Part shown: positions 1 to 7,914 of the stretch, piece after piece
Layout: every line of letters starts with the position of its first letter
How positions within the stretch are numbered: the first letter of the stretch is position 1
Assembly: GCF_900094935.1 (NCBI RefSeq)
Contig: NZ_FMBA01000010.1
Span: 1-64,000, forward strand
DNA: 64,000 nucleotides
Direction of reading: 5' to 3'
Source: Gilliamella intestini
GTDB taxonomy: Bacteria > Pseudomonadota > Gammaproteobacteria > Enterobacterales > Orbaceae
Translations under genes and position numbers: made by a program
Notes under the pieces: model-generated
What the model saw: only the letters and a program-made list of their open reading frames with translations
What the model was told of the DNA's origin: nothing
The model's database searches: none

Positions 1-338
1 AATAGCTTTTCTGGAGTTCGTGGGGGGATACTTTTTTTACGTTTTACCCTGAGATTAAGTTTCAACTCACAATACACCCGATACACCCGTTTATGATTCC
101 ATTTATAGCCGAGCTTTCTGATACGATTAAAGCATTTAGGAAAGCCCCAGCGCAAATGCCGGTCAGTGATAGCATTCAACACCGAAACAATCACCGAATC
201 ATCCGGTAACTTAGGTTGATAATAGTAAGCACAACGGCTTAAGCCAACAATGGCACAACTCATAGCAATGGTAACCGAATGATTTTGTTGTAGTTGCTGT
301 GCCCACGTTTTACGTGCCTTTGTGGGCACTAAAGCTTT
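1..338 (-). CDS. IS3-family transposase OrfB, N-terminal part only
   Basis: This frame is open on the minus strand after a -1 shift out of orfA and has no stop to the window edge. The visible ~110 residues match the N-terminal HTH_21 region of IS3 OrfB: MSCAIVGLSRCAYYY, then WGFPKCFNRIRKLGYKWNHK and RVYRVYCELKLNLR. The DDE integrase core would follow to the left of position 1. It is probably produced only as an OrfAB fusion by frameshifting at 335-341. Confidence 0.85.
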
Positions 339-586
339 TTTATGATTTCTTCCTGAAGCTGAGATTTTATGCTCAGTTCGGCAAACATCTGTTTAAGCTT
401 GCGGTTTTCAGCCTCAAGCTCCTTTAAACGTTTGATATCGGAGGTTTCCATACCACCGTATTTGTCGCGCCATTTATAGAAAGTTGAATTCCCCATGCCA
501 TATTTACGACAGAGTTCCTTGACAGGAATACCCGCTTCAGCTTCTTTTAAAATAGCGACGATTTGATGTTCAGTTATTTTTATCAT
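329..586 (-). CDS. IS3-family transposase OrfA
   Basis: This 85-aa protein would bind the element's ends as the OrfA part of the OrfAB transposase. Residues 1-45 form the helix-turn-helix typical of the family (ITEHQIVAILKEAEAG, then CRKYGMGNSTFYKW). A leucine-rich coiled coil follows (RLKELEAENRKLKQMFAEL), used by IS3 OrfA proteins to multimerise. It ends in the slippery run that allows fusion to OrfB. The start ATG at 586 lies about 75 bp inside the element's terminus, as usual. The assignment rests on recognised motifs. Confidence 0.9.
   Translation of the reverse strand: MIKITEHQIVAILKEAEAGIPVKELCRKYGMGNSTFYKWRDKYGGMETSDIKRLKELEAENRKLKQMFAELSIKSQLQEEIIKKL
335..341 (-). promoter_or_regulatory. 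Programmed -1 ribosomal frameshift site
   Basis: On the minus strand the last orfA codons are ATA AAA AAG CTT TAG. They contain the heptamer A AAA AAG in the correct phase for -1 slippage. A -1 shift enters the orfB frame, which continues KKALVPTKARK. This is the known arrangement for making the IS3 OrfAB transposase. Frameshifting itself is inferred. Confidence 0.8.
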
Positions 587-670
587 AATTAAATCCCCTT
601 TACTTTTATCATAGAGAATTTTCTACTTTTTTTGCTGTACTATTTTAGGGGGTAGTTACAATTTTACTTT

Positions 671-1058
671 TCATAATTGAGATTCCTTAAACATTAATTG
701 TTCTCTTTCATTGTAATAATTGTTTTTTAATAGTTCATAATTAAATGACTTACAAATTTCAACTAACCGTTCAATCATTTGCTCTAAAGCAACAATTTCT
801 TCTAAATCTGCTGTATTTTTCGTTTCTTTATCTCCATGAATTAGAACAGGAAAACCTGACCCCAGTATAATCATTCGATTTAATAAAATATTATTAATTA
901 TTTGGTCATGAGCATGACCAAGGTGATAAATTCATTTCACACAAATAAACAATTTCGATTTCAACCTGCATTTTTTCAAAAATTAGTTTAGCATTCTCTG
1001 AAACACTTGAAGTAACACCAAAACGTCTTTCAGATGAAGAAATAATAATGCCTTTCAT
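671..1058 (-). pseudogene. Decayed flavodoxin-fold NAD(P)H-dependent oxidoreductase
   Basis: An intact N-terminus starts at 1058 with a good Shine-Dalgarno (AAGGAG) and reads MKGIIISSSERR, the first strand and phosphate loop of flavodoxin-like FMN reductases. It stops at 906 after about 50 residues. A second fragment in another frame (874-671, containing LGSGFPVLIHGDKET) looks like the C-terminal part of the same kind of protein. The two pieces add up to about 125 residues, well short of the usual ~180, so an internal deletion plus frameshift is likely. It sits directly downstream of the EamA gene and probably arrived with it. The family assignment is tentative. Confidence 0.5.
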
Positions 1059-1077
1059 TACATTCATCTCCTTACTT

Positions 1078-1956
1078 TTATTTGATTTTATTAATGGAAA
1101 TAACGCAAAATATAACAATACACATACCGATTACATCAAATAATCCAATTGACTCTTTTAAGAAAAAATAACCGCAAATCATTGTAATAAAGGGGCCAAT
1201 ATTATTTATGATTGCAGTAGTTGCTGCACCGCTGTGTTTAACACCATACATCATGAAAAACGATGGTATGACAGTAGAAACAATGGCTAATAAAAATGGG
1301 TATTTAAAATTATTGATTGATGGTAGGTTATTTATTGTTCCTGATACTTCAAATATCATTGGAATTAGAGAAAGCAAACAAGCTACAATCATGACCTGTG
1401 AATTGAAGATAATAAATCCTATCTTTTTCATCACTTCACCACTTATTATAAGATACGTAGCATAGGTAATAGCGCTTAAAGCTATTAATAATGGACCGAT
1501 GTAATGAATATTTTTATCAATTAAAACTTGATTACTGACGAATGCAATTGAAACACCAATCCAAGAACAAAAAGATAGGATATAAACTTTTTTACTAAAT
1601 TTATTTTTCATGAAAATAACAGATATAAAAAGAACGAATATAGGTATGGTGAAAAGAATAATTCTTTCTATATTAACTGATGTATAAACCAAACCGGTTA
1701 TATCACTATAGCTTGATATATAATATAAAAAGCCACATAGAAAAATCTTGAGCTTAATTTGAATGCTCGTTTTTATTAAATTATCTTTAAATAATAAAAA
1801 TGCTACAAAGAAAAATGGAATTGAAAAGATCATTCTGAAAAACATTAATGAAATTGAAGTTATCCCATCAAAGTAGGCTAGTTTTATAAAAATTGATTTC
1901 AAAGAAAAACCAAATACACCAATTAATATAGCTACAACTGAATAATTACCTTTCAC
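1078..1956 (-). CDS. EamA/DMT-family membrane transporter
   Basis: The 292-aa protein is hydrophobic throughout, with about ten predicted transmembrane helices in two repeated halves of roughly five, as in the EamA (drug/metabolite transporter) superfamily. It probably acts as an inner-membrane exporter, but the substrate cannot be told. The C-terminal half contains HSGAATTAIINNIGPFITMI and FFLKESIGLFDVIG, the usual positions of the conserved EamA glycine/proline and glutamate motifs. It is very AT-rich even for this window, and it lies between an IS3 element and an IS3 fossil, so horizontal acquisition is likely. The start ATG at 1956 has no clear Shine-Dalgarno. Confidence 0.85.
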   Translation of the reverse strand: MKGNYSVVAILIGVFGFSLKSIFIKLAYFDGITSISLMFFRMIFSIPFFFVAFLLFKDNLIKTSIQIKLKIFLCGFLYYISSYSDITGLVYTSVNIERIILFTIPIFVLFISVIFMKNKFSKKVYILSFCSWIGVSIAFVSNQVLIDKNIHYIGPLLIALSAITYATYLIISGEVMKKIGFIIFNSQVMIVACLLSLIPMIFEVSGTINNLPSINNFKYPFLLAIVSTVIPSFFMMYGVKHSGAATTAIINNIGPFITMICGYFFLKESIGLFDVIGMCIVIFCVISINKIK

Positions 1957-2103
1957 AAATGTACCACTGAACTAGTTGTCAAGTACAAAAATACTACACC
2001 TATTTTATCAATTTACAATATTTTTTTGACGTGAAATGAACCTAACCAAAAAAGTGGACAAAAGTCGCCTCTATGATATAAACAAAATTATAGGAGAAAA
2101 TAT

Positions 2104-2370
2104 CATGATCAGAAAATTTAGTGTTGAATTCAAATGACAATCAGTCGATTATGTGTTATCTCATGCTCACCTTTCTATAAGTAAACTTACCAACCACTTA
2201 GTAATAAAAAAATAAACCCTAGATAAATGGATTAGGCAACGAGTCGCAAATAAAACTAACCGTCGAGAGCTAACGGCTTAGCAATAGATGATTATTGCGT
2301 TAGAAAAAGAAATTAAAGAACTGAAAATGGCTAATAACATATTAAAAAATGAGCATATGTACTTCACCAG
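2104..2370 (+). pseudogene. IS3-family orfA fossil in a 550-bp gap
   Basis: The stretch 1957-2508 has no intact gene. One reading frame from the ATG at 2104 still spells an IS3 OrfA: IRKFSVEFK, then QSVDYVLSHAHLSISKL, TLDKWIRQ, RRELTA, and the coiled coil IIALEKEIKELKMANNIL. It is interrupted by four in-frame stops (TGA, TAA, TAG, TAG). It differs from the OrfA at 329-586, so it derives from another IS3-group element. No matching orfB is recognisable to its right. Confidence 0.75.
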
Positions 2371-2455
2371 TTTCTCAAATGACTGTAAACAATACGAGGA
2401 ATTTCTACAACTTAATTATTTTAAATCGCAATATTGATTAAGGCTGTTTAACGCA

Positions 2456-2500
2456 ATGCTTGCTTGGTTCCTATCGATGAATAAGATTCAAGCAAAGCAT
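2456..2500. repeat. Imperfect inverted repeat downstream of fliT
   Basis: ATGCTTGCTTG at 2456-2466 pairs with CAAGCAAAGCAT at 2489-2500, with one bulged base and a 22-nt loop. It lies just past the stop of fliT and could terminate the fliD-fliS-fliT transcript, but no T-tract follows on the minus strand. It could also be a transposon scar. Confidence 0.35.
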
Positions 2501-2508
2501 CCACAAAC

Positions 2509-2856
2509 TTACATTAAGCTTGCAATTTTTTGATAGTTATCTATTTTGTTCTGATAACCGACATGTTTACCGATTAACTCTCTAAGCTGGATATGACGAG
2601 TAATCATCAATTGAGTTAATTGCTGCTGATAGCTAAGTATATTTTTGATATACATTCGAATCATGTCTTGATGTTGCAATGGCATGTTTTCAATTTTCGA
2701 AAAATCATCAACCAACATAATACCTTTCGATAATTGAAGATATTTCGCCTGCCAACTCAACAATAAGTCCCAGTTTTCATTCTGGGCATTTATCAACATT
2801 TGTTCAACAACATAATTAAATTGTTCGTATTGTTCTAATAAGTTATTTCCTTGCAT
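2509..2856 (-). CDS. fliT: Flagellar export chaperone FliT
   Basis: In the known family FliT binds the C-terminus of the cap protein FliD before export and can also bind FlhDC. This 115-aa all-helical protein has the family's length and charge pattern, for example WDLLLSWQAKYLQL and LRELIGKHVGYQNKIDNY. It is last in the fliD-fliS-fliT order shared with enterics, 12 bp after fliS. An ATG lies 6 bp further upstream (2862), but it overlaps the AGGA ribosome site, so the ATG at 2856 is preferred. It is probably transcribed from the sigma-28 promoter in front of fliD. The sequence is divergent, so the call leans on position. Confidence 0.82.
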   Translation of the reverse strand: MQGNNLLEQYEQFNYVVEQMLINAQNENWDLLLSWQAKYLQLSKGIMLVDDFSKIENMPLQHQDMIRMYIKNILSYQQQLTQLMITRHIQLRELIGKHVGYQNKIDNYQKIASLM

Positions 2857-2868
2857 AATCATCCTTTT

Positions 2869-3249
2869 TTATTTTGCAATTTCACGCCACGACTCAGCAA
2901 TATTGTTAAGTAAATCGAAACAAGTTTGTAATTTTTCTTGATCATTATGTAAATTAGCTAATAACAATTGTTGGCTAATATAGTGATATAAACGATCTAA
3001 ATTTTCAGCAATTTCCCCCCCTTTTTCTAAATCTAGACAGCTTTTAAGACCATTATCAACAATATTAATTGCTTTAGAAATTGCGTTACCTTTACCAACA
3101 ATATTGCCTTTTTGAATATATAAACTCGCTAATTTAATTGCGTTAAGTGCACCATCAAATAATAACACAATCAATTGATGGGGAGACGCTTGACTAATAC
3201 GTGTTTCTAAATTCACTTGCTCGTAAGCATGAGATCCCATTTTATACAT
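2869..3249 (-). CDS. fliS: Flagellin export chaperone FliS
   Basis: The 126-aa cytosolic protein would hold flagellin (FliC) unfolded for the flagellar type III export apparatus. The N-terminus is typical (SHAYEQVNLETRISQASP, then HQLIVLLFDGALNAI), and the family length of about 125-135 aa matches. A helical bundle covers the remainder. It lies 9 bp after fliD and 12 bp before fliT, so it is co-transcribed with them. Its client FliC is encoded divergently 1.8 kb away. Confidence 0.95.
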   Translation of the reverse strand: MYKMGSHAYEQVNLETRISQASPHQLIVLLFDGALNAIKLASLYIQKGNIVGKGNAISKAINIVDNGLKSCLDLEKGGEIAENLDRLYHYISQQLLLANLHNDQEKLQTCFDLLNNIAESWREIAK

Positions 3250-3258
3250 GACTATTCT

Positions 3259-4692
3259 CTATTTTTTTAAATTTGCCATCATATCGAATTGGGTAGTCAA
3301 ATAATTACTCATACTATCTAATGAGTTAATTAAGATATCCAATTTAGTAAATTGAGTTCGATAACGATCAATCGTTTGCTCAATCGAATTGCTCACTTGA
3401 TCATGACGTTTATCTAATGATTTTAACGTTGTATTCAAACCGTTAGTTGCTGAATCAATCATGCCATCACTATCAATAAACCCACTAACTTTGGCGAAAA
3501 CTTCATTAGCAATTCCTGTATTTTTACCGTCACCAGTAAACAGTGTCGCAACAGCATCACTGTTTTCAGTGAGTGCTTTTTTTAGTTGATTTTCGTTAAT
3601 CGTTAACTGACCATCCTTATTCATGTTAACGCCTATTTGAGCCAAAACAGAAAATTCCCCTGATTGTCCTTTAGCAAATATCGAACGAATGCTTTGATCT
3701 ATATTACGTAATGTTGCATCCCCAACAAGCGGACCATTACTACTGTTTAGTTCCTTGGAATTTTTTTCATCAGCGGTAAACTGGGTTAATGTTGATATTG
3801 TGGATTGTAGCTGATTAAATGCCTCTACCCATTCTTTAATTGCTTCTTCGGCTTTTTCATCATCTGCGGTTATTGCCAAATTTTGGCTTGTTGTTGTAGT
3901 TGCTTTTAACGTAATATCAACACCTGCAACCACATCTTTGACTGTATTAGAACTACTTGTTATGGCAATACCATTAAACGAAAATTTAGCATCTTGCGCT
4001 TTTGAAACTTCAGTCATATGGCTATTGTTTGGCTGATTAATATCAAAGCCAATAATCTCATTTAACTTCTCATCATCAGATGAGATAGAGGTAATACTTT
4101 GTAATTCACCAGTTTCTTTCGAAGTAATAGATAATTGATAACGACCATCTCCAGATCGAACAACCGCAGCATTCATCGTTGATGGGCTTGTTTTTCCATT
4201 TTCATCAACAAATTGAGCATTATTAATGGCGTTGGCAATTGCTTCTAATGAGGTTTCATCTTTAGATAACGTTACATTAAGTTTATCGCCATTTGCTTGT
4301 TCAATAGTAATAGTTCGTGTTTCATTATCATTACCTAATTGTGTTGCTTTATCATTGATCGCTGATGTTGCAACACCATGAGAAGTCGCTAATTGATCAA
4401 CAGTAACAGCATAATTACCTAATGCCGCTTTACTACTTACTTTTACTGAAAAATAATCATTATTACCCGTTGCAGTTCGACTTTGAAATAATTCCTTTTT
4501 TTGCAGTTTTGCTGTTGCCGTATTAAATGTAGTTAATGCACTCTTTAATTTTCCAAAACCGCTAATTTTGGCATTAATCGCTTTTTGTTGCGTAGTGATT
4601 GGTGCTAGCCGTGTTTTTTCTGCTGCTTCTAATTGATTTAAAATTTCACCCAGATCGATTCCAGAACCAATCCCTAATGCATTTATTGCCAT
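3259..4692 (-). CDS. fliD: Flagellar filament cap protein FliD (HAP2)
   Basis: FliD forms the cap at the filament tip and promotes flagellin assembly. The 477-aa length is normal. The N-terminus reads ALGIGSGIDLGEILNQLEAA, a classic FliD opening. The middle is the variable D2-D3 region (about residues 90-270), and the C-terminal helical domain contains RYRTQFTKLDILINSLDSM followed by YLTTQFDMM. It is the first gene of fliDST, behind a sigma-28 promoter at 4730-4756 and divergent from fliC. The coding sequence shows no anomaly. Confidence 0.97.
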   Translation of the reverse strand: MAINALGIGSGIDLGEILNQLEAAEKTRLAPITTQQKAINAKISGFGKLKSALTTFNTATAKLQKKELFQSRTATGNNDYFSVKVSSKAALGNYAVTVDQLATSHGVATSAINDKATQLGNDNETRTITIEQANGDKLNVTLSKDETSLEAIANAINNAQFVDENGKTSPSTMNAAVVRSGDGRYQLSITSKETGELQSITSISSDDEKLNEIIGFDINQPNNSHMTEVSKAQDAKFSFNGIAITSSSNTVKDVVAGVDITLKATTTTSQNLAITADDEKAEEAIKEWVEAFNQLQSTISTLTQFTADEKNSKELNSSNGPLVGDATLRNIDQSIRSIFAKGQSGEFSVLAQIGVNMNKDGQLTINENQLKKALTENSDAVATLFTGDGKNTGIANEVFAKVSGFIDSDGMIDSATNGLNTTLKSLDKRHDQVSNSIEQTIDRYRTQFTKLDILINSLDSMSNYLTTQFDMMANLKK

Positions 4693-4729
4693 GATTTAAT
4701 TCGCCTATAACAATTATTCAATATTTGTT

Positions 4730-4756
4730 ATATCGGCTAGTTTTCCTAAAAATTTA
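4730..4756 (-). promoter_or_regulatory. Sigma-28 (FliA) promoter of fliDST
   Basis: On the minus strand the -35 TAAATTTT (4749-4756) and -10 GCCGATAT (4730-4737) are separated by 11 nt, matching the flagellar sigma-28 consensus TAAAGTTT-N11-GCCGATAA at all but two or three positions. It lies about 38 bp upstream of fliD. The rest of the 333-bp fliD/fliC gap (4693-5025) is very AT-rich and holds only this promoter and that of fliC. Confidence 0.88.
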
Positions 4757-4921
4757 GCATCAACTTAATATTTATTTAATAGAGAAGAAGCTGTTTATTT
4801 TTATGAACAAAAAACAATCATTGAAAATTTATTTATAAAAAATAACATTATGATTTTTTTTAATATTAAAGATTTTAGAAACAATTTACCTATTTTAAAA
4901 AAAGATAAATGTCAAAAAAAC

Positions 4922-4948
4922 TAAAGTTCTTTATTTTATTACCGATAA
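4922..4948 (+). promoter_or_regulatory. Sigma-28 (FliA) promoter of fliC
   Basis: TAAAGTTC (4922-4929), 11 nt, ACCGATAA (4941-4948): one mismatch in each element from the sigma-28 consensus. It lies about 77 bp before the flagellin start, giving a long AT-rich leader, as is common for flagellin messages. Confidence 0.92.
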
Positions 4949-5025
4949 GTTATGTATCAGCAAAAATATTGAATAAGACTTCAATATATCGTTGATTTTA
5001 TTATTTATATTAATGGAGATAAAAA

Positions 5026-5838
5026 ATGGCACAAGTAATTAATACTAATACAATGTCTTTAATGGCAAGAAACAACCTTAACAACTCTCAAAGCGTTCTT
5101 GGTACAGCAATTGAGCGTCTTTCTTCTGGTATGCGTATTAATAGCGCAAAAGATGATGCGGCAGGTCAAGCTATTGCTAACCGTTTCTCATCAAATATCA
5201 AAGGATTAACTCAAGCAGCTCGTAATGCAAATGATGGGATTTCACTTGCACAAACAACAGAAGGTGCATTAAATGAAATCAATAACAACGTTCAACGTAT
5301 TCGTGAGCTAACTGTTCAAGCGGCAAATGGTACCAACTCTAAAAGCGACTTAGAGTCTATCCAAAATGAAATCGATCAACGTTTAGACGAGATTGATCGT
5401 GTTTCTAAACAAACTGATTTCAATGGTTCTAAAGTATTATCTGAAGATAAAACACTAAAAATCCAAGTAGGTGCAAATGACGGTGAAACCATTGAAATCA
5501 ATTTGAAAAAAATTGATAGCACAGAGCTTGGCTTAAAAGATTTTAACGTATCAAGCACACCAACAGCAGATCCATTAAAAACTATTGATGAAGCATTATC
5601 AAAAATCGATGCATTACGAGGACAACTTGGTGCGGTACAAAACCGTTTCGAATCAACAGTAACAAACATCAACAATACTGTAAATAACTTAAGTTCTGCT
5701 CGTAGCCGAATTGAAGATGCAGATTATGCAACTGAAGTATCAAACATGACTCGTGGTCAAATTTTACAACAAGCAGGTACATCAGTATTAGCACAAGCTA
5801 ACCAAGTACCACAATCTGTACTGTCTTTATTACAGTAA
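5026..5838 (+). CDS. fliC: Flagellin, filament subunit
   Basis: The 270-aa protein polymerises into the filament. The N-terminal D0/D1 domain (MAQVINTNTMSLMARNNLN, then LSSGMRINSAKDDAAGQAIA) and the C-terminal D1/D0 domain (ARSRIEDADYATEVSNMTR, ending PQSVLSLLQ) are highly conserved. Between them only about 60 residues remain, so the surface domains D2/D3 of enteric flagellins are absent, giving a minimal filament. An AGGAG-like site lies ahead (ATGGAGAT). It is monocistronic behind a sigma-28 promoter, with fliS and fliD divergent. G+C is higher than in the neighbours, as expected for a highly expressed gene. Confidence 0.98.
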   Translation: MAQVINTNTMSLMARNNLNNSQSVLGTAIERLSSGMRINSAKDDAAGQAIANRFSSNIKGLTQAARNANDGISLAQTTEGALNEINNNVQRIRELTVQAANGTNSKSDLESIQNEIDQRLDEIDRVSKQTDFNGSKVLSEDKTLKIQVGANDGETIEINLKKIDSTELGLKDFNVSSTPTADPLKTIDEALSKIDALRGQLGAVQNRFESTVTNINNTVNNLSSARSRIEDADYATEVSNMTRGQILQQAGTSVLAQANQVPQSVLSLLQ

Positions 5839-5878
5839 TTCTGATCATTCATTTTTGGTCATTCTAACTATATCATAT

Positions 5879-5913
5879 AGTCATAGCGGTGTTTTTATCA
5901 TACCGTTATGACT
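5879..5913 (+). terminator. Hairpin downstream of fliC
   Basis: AGTCATAGCGGTG (5879-5891) pairs with TACCGTTATGACT (5901-5913), allowing G-T pairs, around a 9-nt loop. It lies about 40 bp after the flagellin stop. The following AATATTTATAATT is U-rich but interrupted, so termination or 3' protection of a stable mRNA is likely rather than certain. Confidence 0.6.
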
Positions 5914-6014
5914 AATATTTATAATTAGCTATTTTTTATCCCTTTATTCTGCCCATTAAATTTATCAACTATCGTCATAATACTATTAAGCATTTTTTTA
6001 ACATTGGTTCAAAA

Positions 6015-6734
6015 ATGGATAATAGCTTATATAACTCGCATGGCGTAATAAACCAAATCGATTGGAAACAGTATATTCATTTAGTTCGTAATGAAGCTTT
6101 AAAACTAGCTGTTCGTTTACCTACAACGGTTGAACTTGATGATTTATTACAAGTTGGCTATATCGGTTTATTAGACACAATAAAGCGTTATGACAAATCG
6201 CAAGGTAATACCTTTGCGACTTTCGCTATACCAAGAATTAAAGGCGCAATGCTTGATGAGTTACGTAACCGTGATTGGTTGCCGAGAAAAACTCGAAAAC
6301 AGATTAAAGATGTCACAACCGCAATAAATGAGTTAGAACAAACGTTAGGTACCCCCCCTAACGATGAGCAAATTGCCCAATATTTAAAATTATCAATTAG
6401 TGAATACCGTAAGATTTTATTAGATTCAAATTGCAGCCAAATATGCTCATATGATGAAATCTATAAAAAGTTAGGTGACAACATTGATACCATTATTGAA
6501 AATGAAGAAGATAATAACCCTTTTTTAGCCATAATAAATGAAGAAATTCGTAACACCGTTATTCAACAAATTGAAAACTTGCCCCAGAAAGAAAAGCTTG
6601 TTCTATCACTTTATTACCAAGAAGATCTCAATTTAAAAGAGATTGGTAAAGTCTTGAATATTAGTGAATCAAGAGTAAGCCAATTACATAGTCAAGCAAT
6701 AAAAAGAATACAAAGTAAAGTCAGTTTTCAGTAA
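6015..6734 (+). CDS. fliA: Flagellar sigma factor FliA (sigma-28)
   Basis: This 239-aa sigma factor directs RNA polymerase to class-III flagellar promoters, four of which are visible here. Region 2 is seen in DLLQVGYIGLLDTIKRYD and FATFAIPRIKGAMLDELR with DWLPRKTRK. Region 4 ends with LKEIGKVLNISESRVSQLHS, the -35 recognition helix. Its antagonist FlgM is encoded at 21348. The start ATG at 6015 aligns with the family, although the ribosome site is weak. In enterics fliA sits next to fliC but is transcribed divergently. Here both run in the same direction. Confidence 0.97.
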   Translation: MDNSLYNSHGVINQIDWKQYIHLVRNEALKLAVRLPTTVELDDLLQVGYIGLLDTIKRYDKSQGNTFATFAIPRIKGAMLDELRNRDWLPRKTRKQIKDVTTAINELEQTLGTPPNDEQIAQYLKLSISEYRKILLDSNCSQICSYDEIYKKLGDNIDTIIENEEDNNPFLAIINEEIRNTVIQQIENLPQKEKLVLSLYYQEDLNLKEIGKVLNISESRVSQLHSQAIKRIQSKVSFQ

Positions 6735-6863
6735 AAATAAAAAAAAAAATCAAATAAAGCGTAATTAATCGAAAATAAATTGAAATTATTTTTTTATTGA
6801 CCTTTTTCATTTAAAAATGTAACTTTACGCGCATAAAAAAAATTTTCGTTTTAATTTTACTAA

Positions 6864-6887
6864 TTATTCGTTTTTTTGTTCGAATAA
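6864..6887 (+). repeat. Inverted repeat just upstream of flhD
   Basis: TTATTCG (6864-6870) and CGAATAA (6881-6887) flank a T-rich 10-nt loop, 12 bp before the first possible flhD start. It could be an mRNA hairpin occluding translation of the master regulator, or an operator. The 165-bp fliA-flhD gap is almost pure A/T. A TTGACC at 6797-6802 is a possible -35, but its -10 partner (TAACTT, 6820-6825) is poor. Confidence 0.4.
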
Positions 6888-6899
6888 AATAAATATAAA

Positions 6900-7241
6900 T
6901 TGGTGGCTAAATTGGGAAATTTATTAGATGACGATATTCTTAAATGTATACATCATTTGAATCTGTCAACACTACTATTAAGTCAAAAAATGATTGAAAA
7001 AGATAAAGTAATGGCAATGTATCGATTAGGTATCGATGAGCAAACGGCAGATATACTTAGCAGTTTAAGTACTTCTCAAATGTTGGTTTTATCGGAAACC
7101 AATCAATTAATATTTCAGTTACGATTTGAAAACGCAGAAATGATGAAAAAACTGACAGAAGAATCCCGTATTAGAGATATAAAACAGATGCATACAGGAA
7201 TTCTTTTATCAAGTTTGTTATTAGACTCACTCAATAAGTAA
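6900..7241 (+). CDS. flhD: Flagellar master regulator subunit FlhD
   Basis: FlhD combines with FlhC as the FlhD4C2 activator of class-II flagellar promoters. The 113-aa protein aligns along its length with enteric FlhD: LNLSTLLLSQKMIEKDKVMA, MYRLGID, LSETNQLIFQLRF, and IKQMHTGILLSSLLLDSLN. No ATG is available near the expected N-terminus. The candidates are TTG 6900, GTG 6903 and TTG 6912, and none has a recognisable Shine-Dalgarno, so translation is probably weak or regulated. flhC follows 13 bp later, as in enterics. Confidence 0.93.
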   Translation: MVAKLGNLLDDDILKCIHHLNLSTLLLSQKMIEKDKVMAMYRLGIDEQTADILSSLSTSQMLVLSETNQLIFQLRFENAEMMKKLTEESRIRDIKQMHTGILLSSLLLDSLNK

Positions 7242-7254
7242 CTAAGGAATCGAA

Positions 7255-7854
7255 ATGACAAGTATTATTCAAAAATATCAGGAAACCGAGCTTGCCATCA
7301 AATTAATTTCCCTTGGTGGTAGAATTCAAATGTTGGAAAGTGAAACTAATTTAAGCCGAAATAAACTTATCAAGCTTTATAAAGAAATTCAAGGTTGCCC
7401 GCCACCTAAAGGTTTATTACCTTTTTCAACCTCGTGGTTTATGACATGGGAACAAAATATCCACGCCAGTATTTTTTATAATGCTTACGCTTTTTTAGTT
7501 AAAAATGGTCTAAAATCAGGCATTCAAACGATCTTAAAAGCCTATCAACTTTATTTAGAACAGTGTCAATTTTCACACAAAGATGAACCTGTTTTAGGAT
7601 TAACTAGAGCTTGGATTTTAGTTAAATTTGTAGAAAAAAATATCATGCAACAATCATGTTGTACAGACTGCGGTGGACTTTTTATTACACACGCTTACCA
7701 TCCACACAATACGTTTACTTGTAGTTTATGTCAACCACCGTCAAGAGCGGATAAAAATAATAAAACACAAAAAGAAAATAATGAAAAGTGTCTAAAATTG
7801 TTATCAACGTTAAGTAATTTAAATCCATCTGTAGTAAAACAGATAACGGCTTAA
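7255..7854 (+). CDS. flhC: Flagellar master regulator subunit FlhC
   Basis: FlhC is the zinc-binding DNA-contacting partner of FlhD. The 199-aa protein keeps the N-terminal helical part ([30 protein letters not shown]) and the C-terminal zinc site, with cysteines at about residues 136, 139, 156 and 159 (CTDC and CSLC), the same spacing as in E. coli FlhC. An ATG with AAGGAAT ahead defines the start. It is co-transcribed with flhD and followed after 60 bp by motA, the enteric order. Confidence 0.97.
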   Translation: MTSIIQKYQETELAIKLISLGGRIQMLESETNLSRNKLIKLYKEIQGCPPPKGLLPFSTSWFMTWEQNIHASIFYNAYAFLVKNGLKSGIQTILKAYQLYLEQCQFSHKDEPVLGLTRAWILVKFVEKNIMQQSCCTDCGGLFITHAYHPHNTFTCSLCQPPSRADKNNKTQKENNEKCLKLLSTLSNLNPSVVKQITA

Positions 7855-7914
7855 ACAAATATTAGAGATACTTCCACAATTTAACTATTACTCCATGGAG
7901 AAAGAAGAAAGCCA

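Larger units (their letters stand above)
1..660 (-). mobile_element. IS3-family insertion sequence, truncated by the window edge
   Basis: The element is read leftward. Its upstream terminus is visible at 660, where the minus strand begins TGTAACTACCCCC, a plausible IS3-type inverted-repeat tip. orfA (586-329) is followed by orfB, which runs past position 1, with a slippery heptamer at the junction. The other terminus and the target duplication lie outside the window. All visible frames are open, so the copy may be active. Confidence 0.85.

Noticed and set aside
1208-1465. 85-aa open frame on the plus strand
   Set aside because: It is antisense to the EamA transporter, which has the coherent membrane-protein pattern.
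5376-5675. 99-aa open frame antisense to fliC
   Set aside because: It is a shadow of the conserved flagellin coding sequence, with no ribosome site or recognisable protein.
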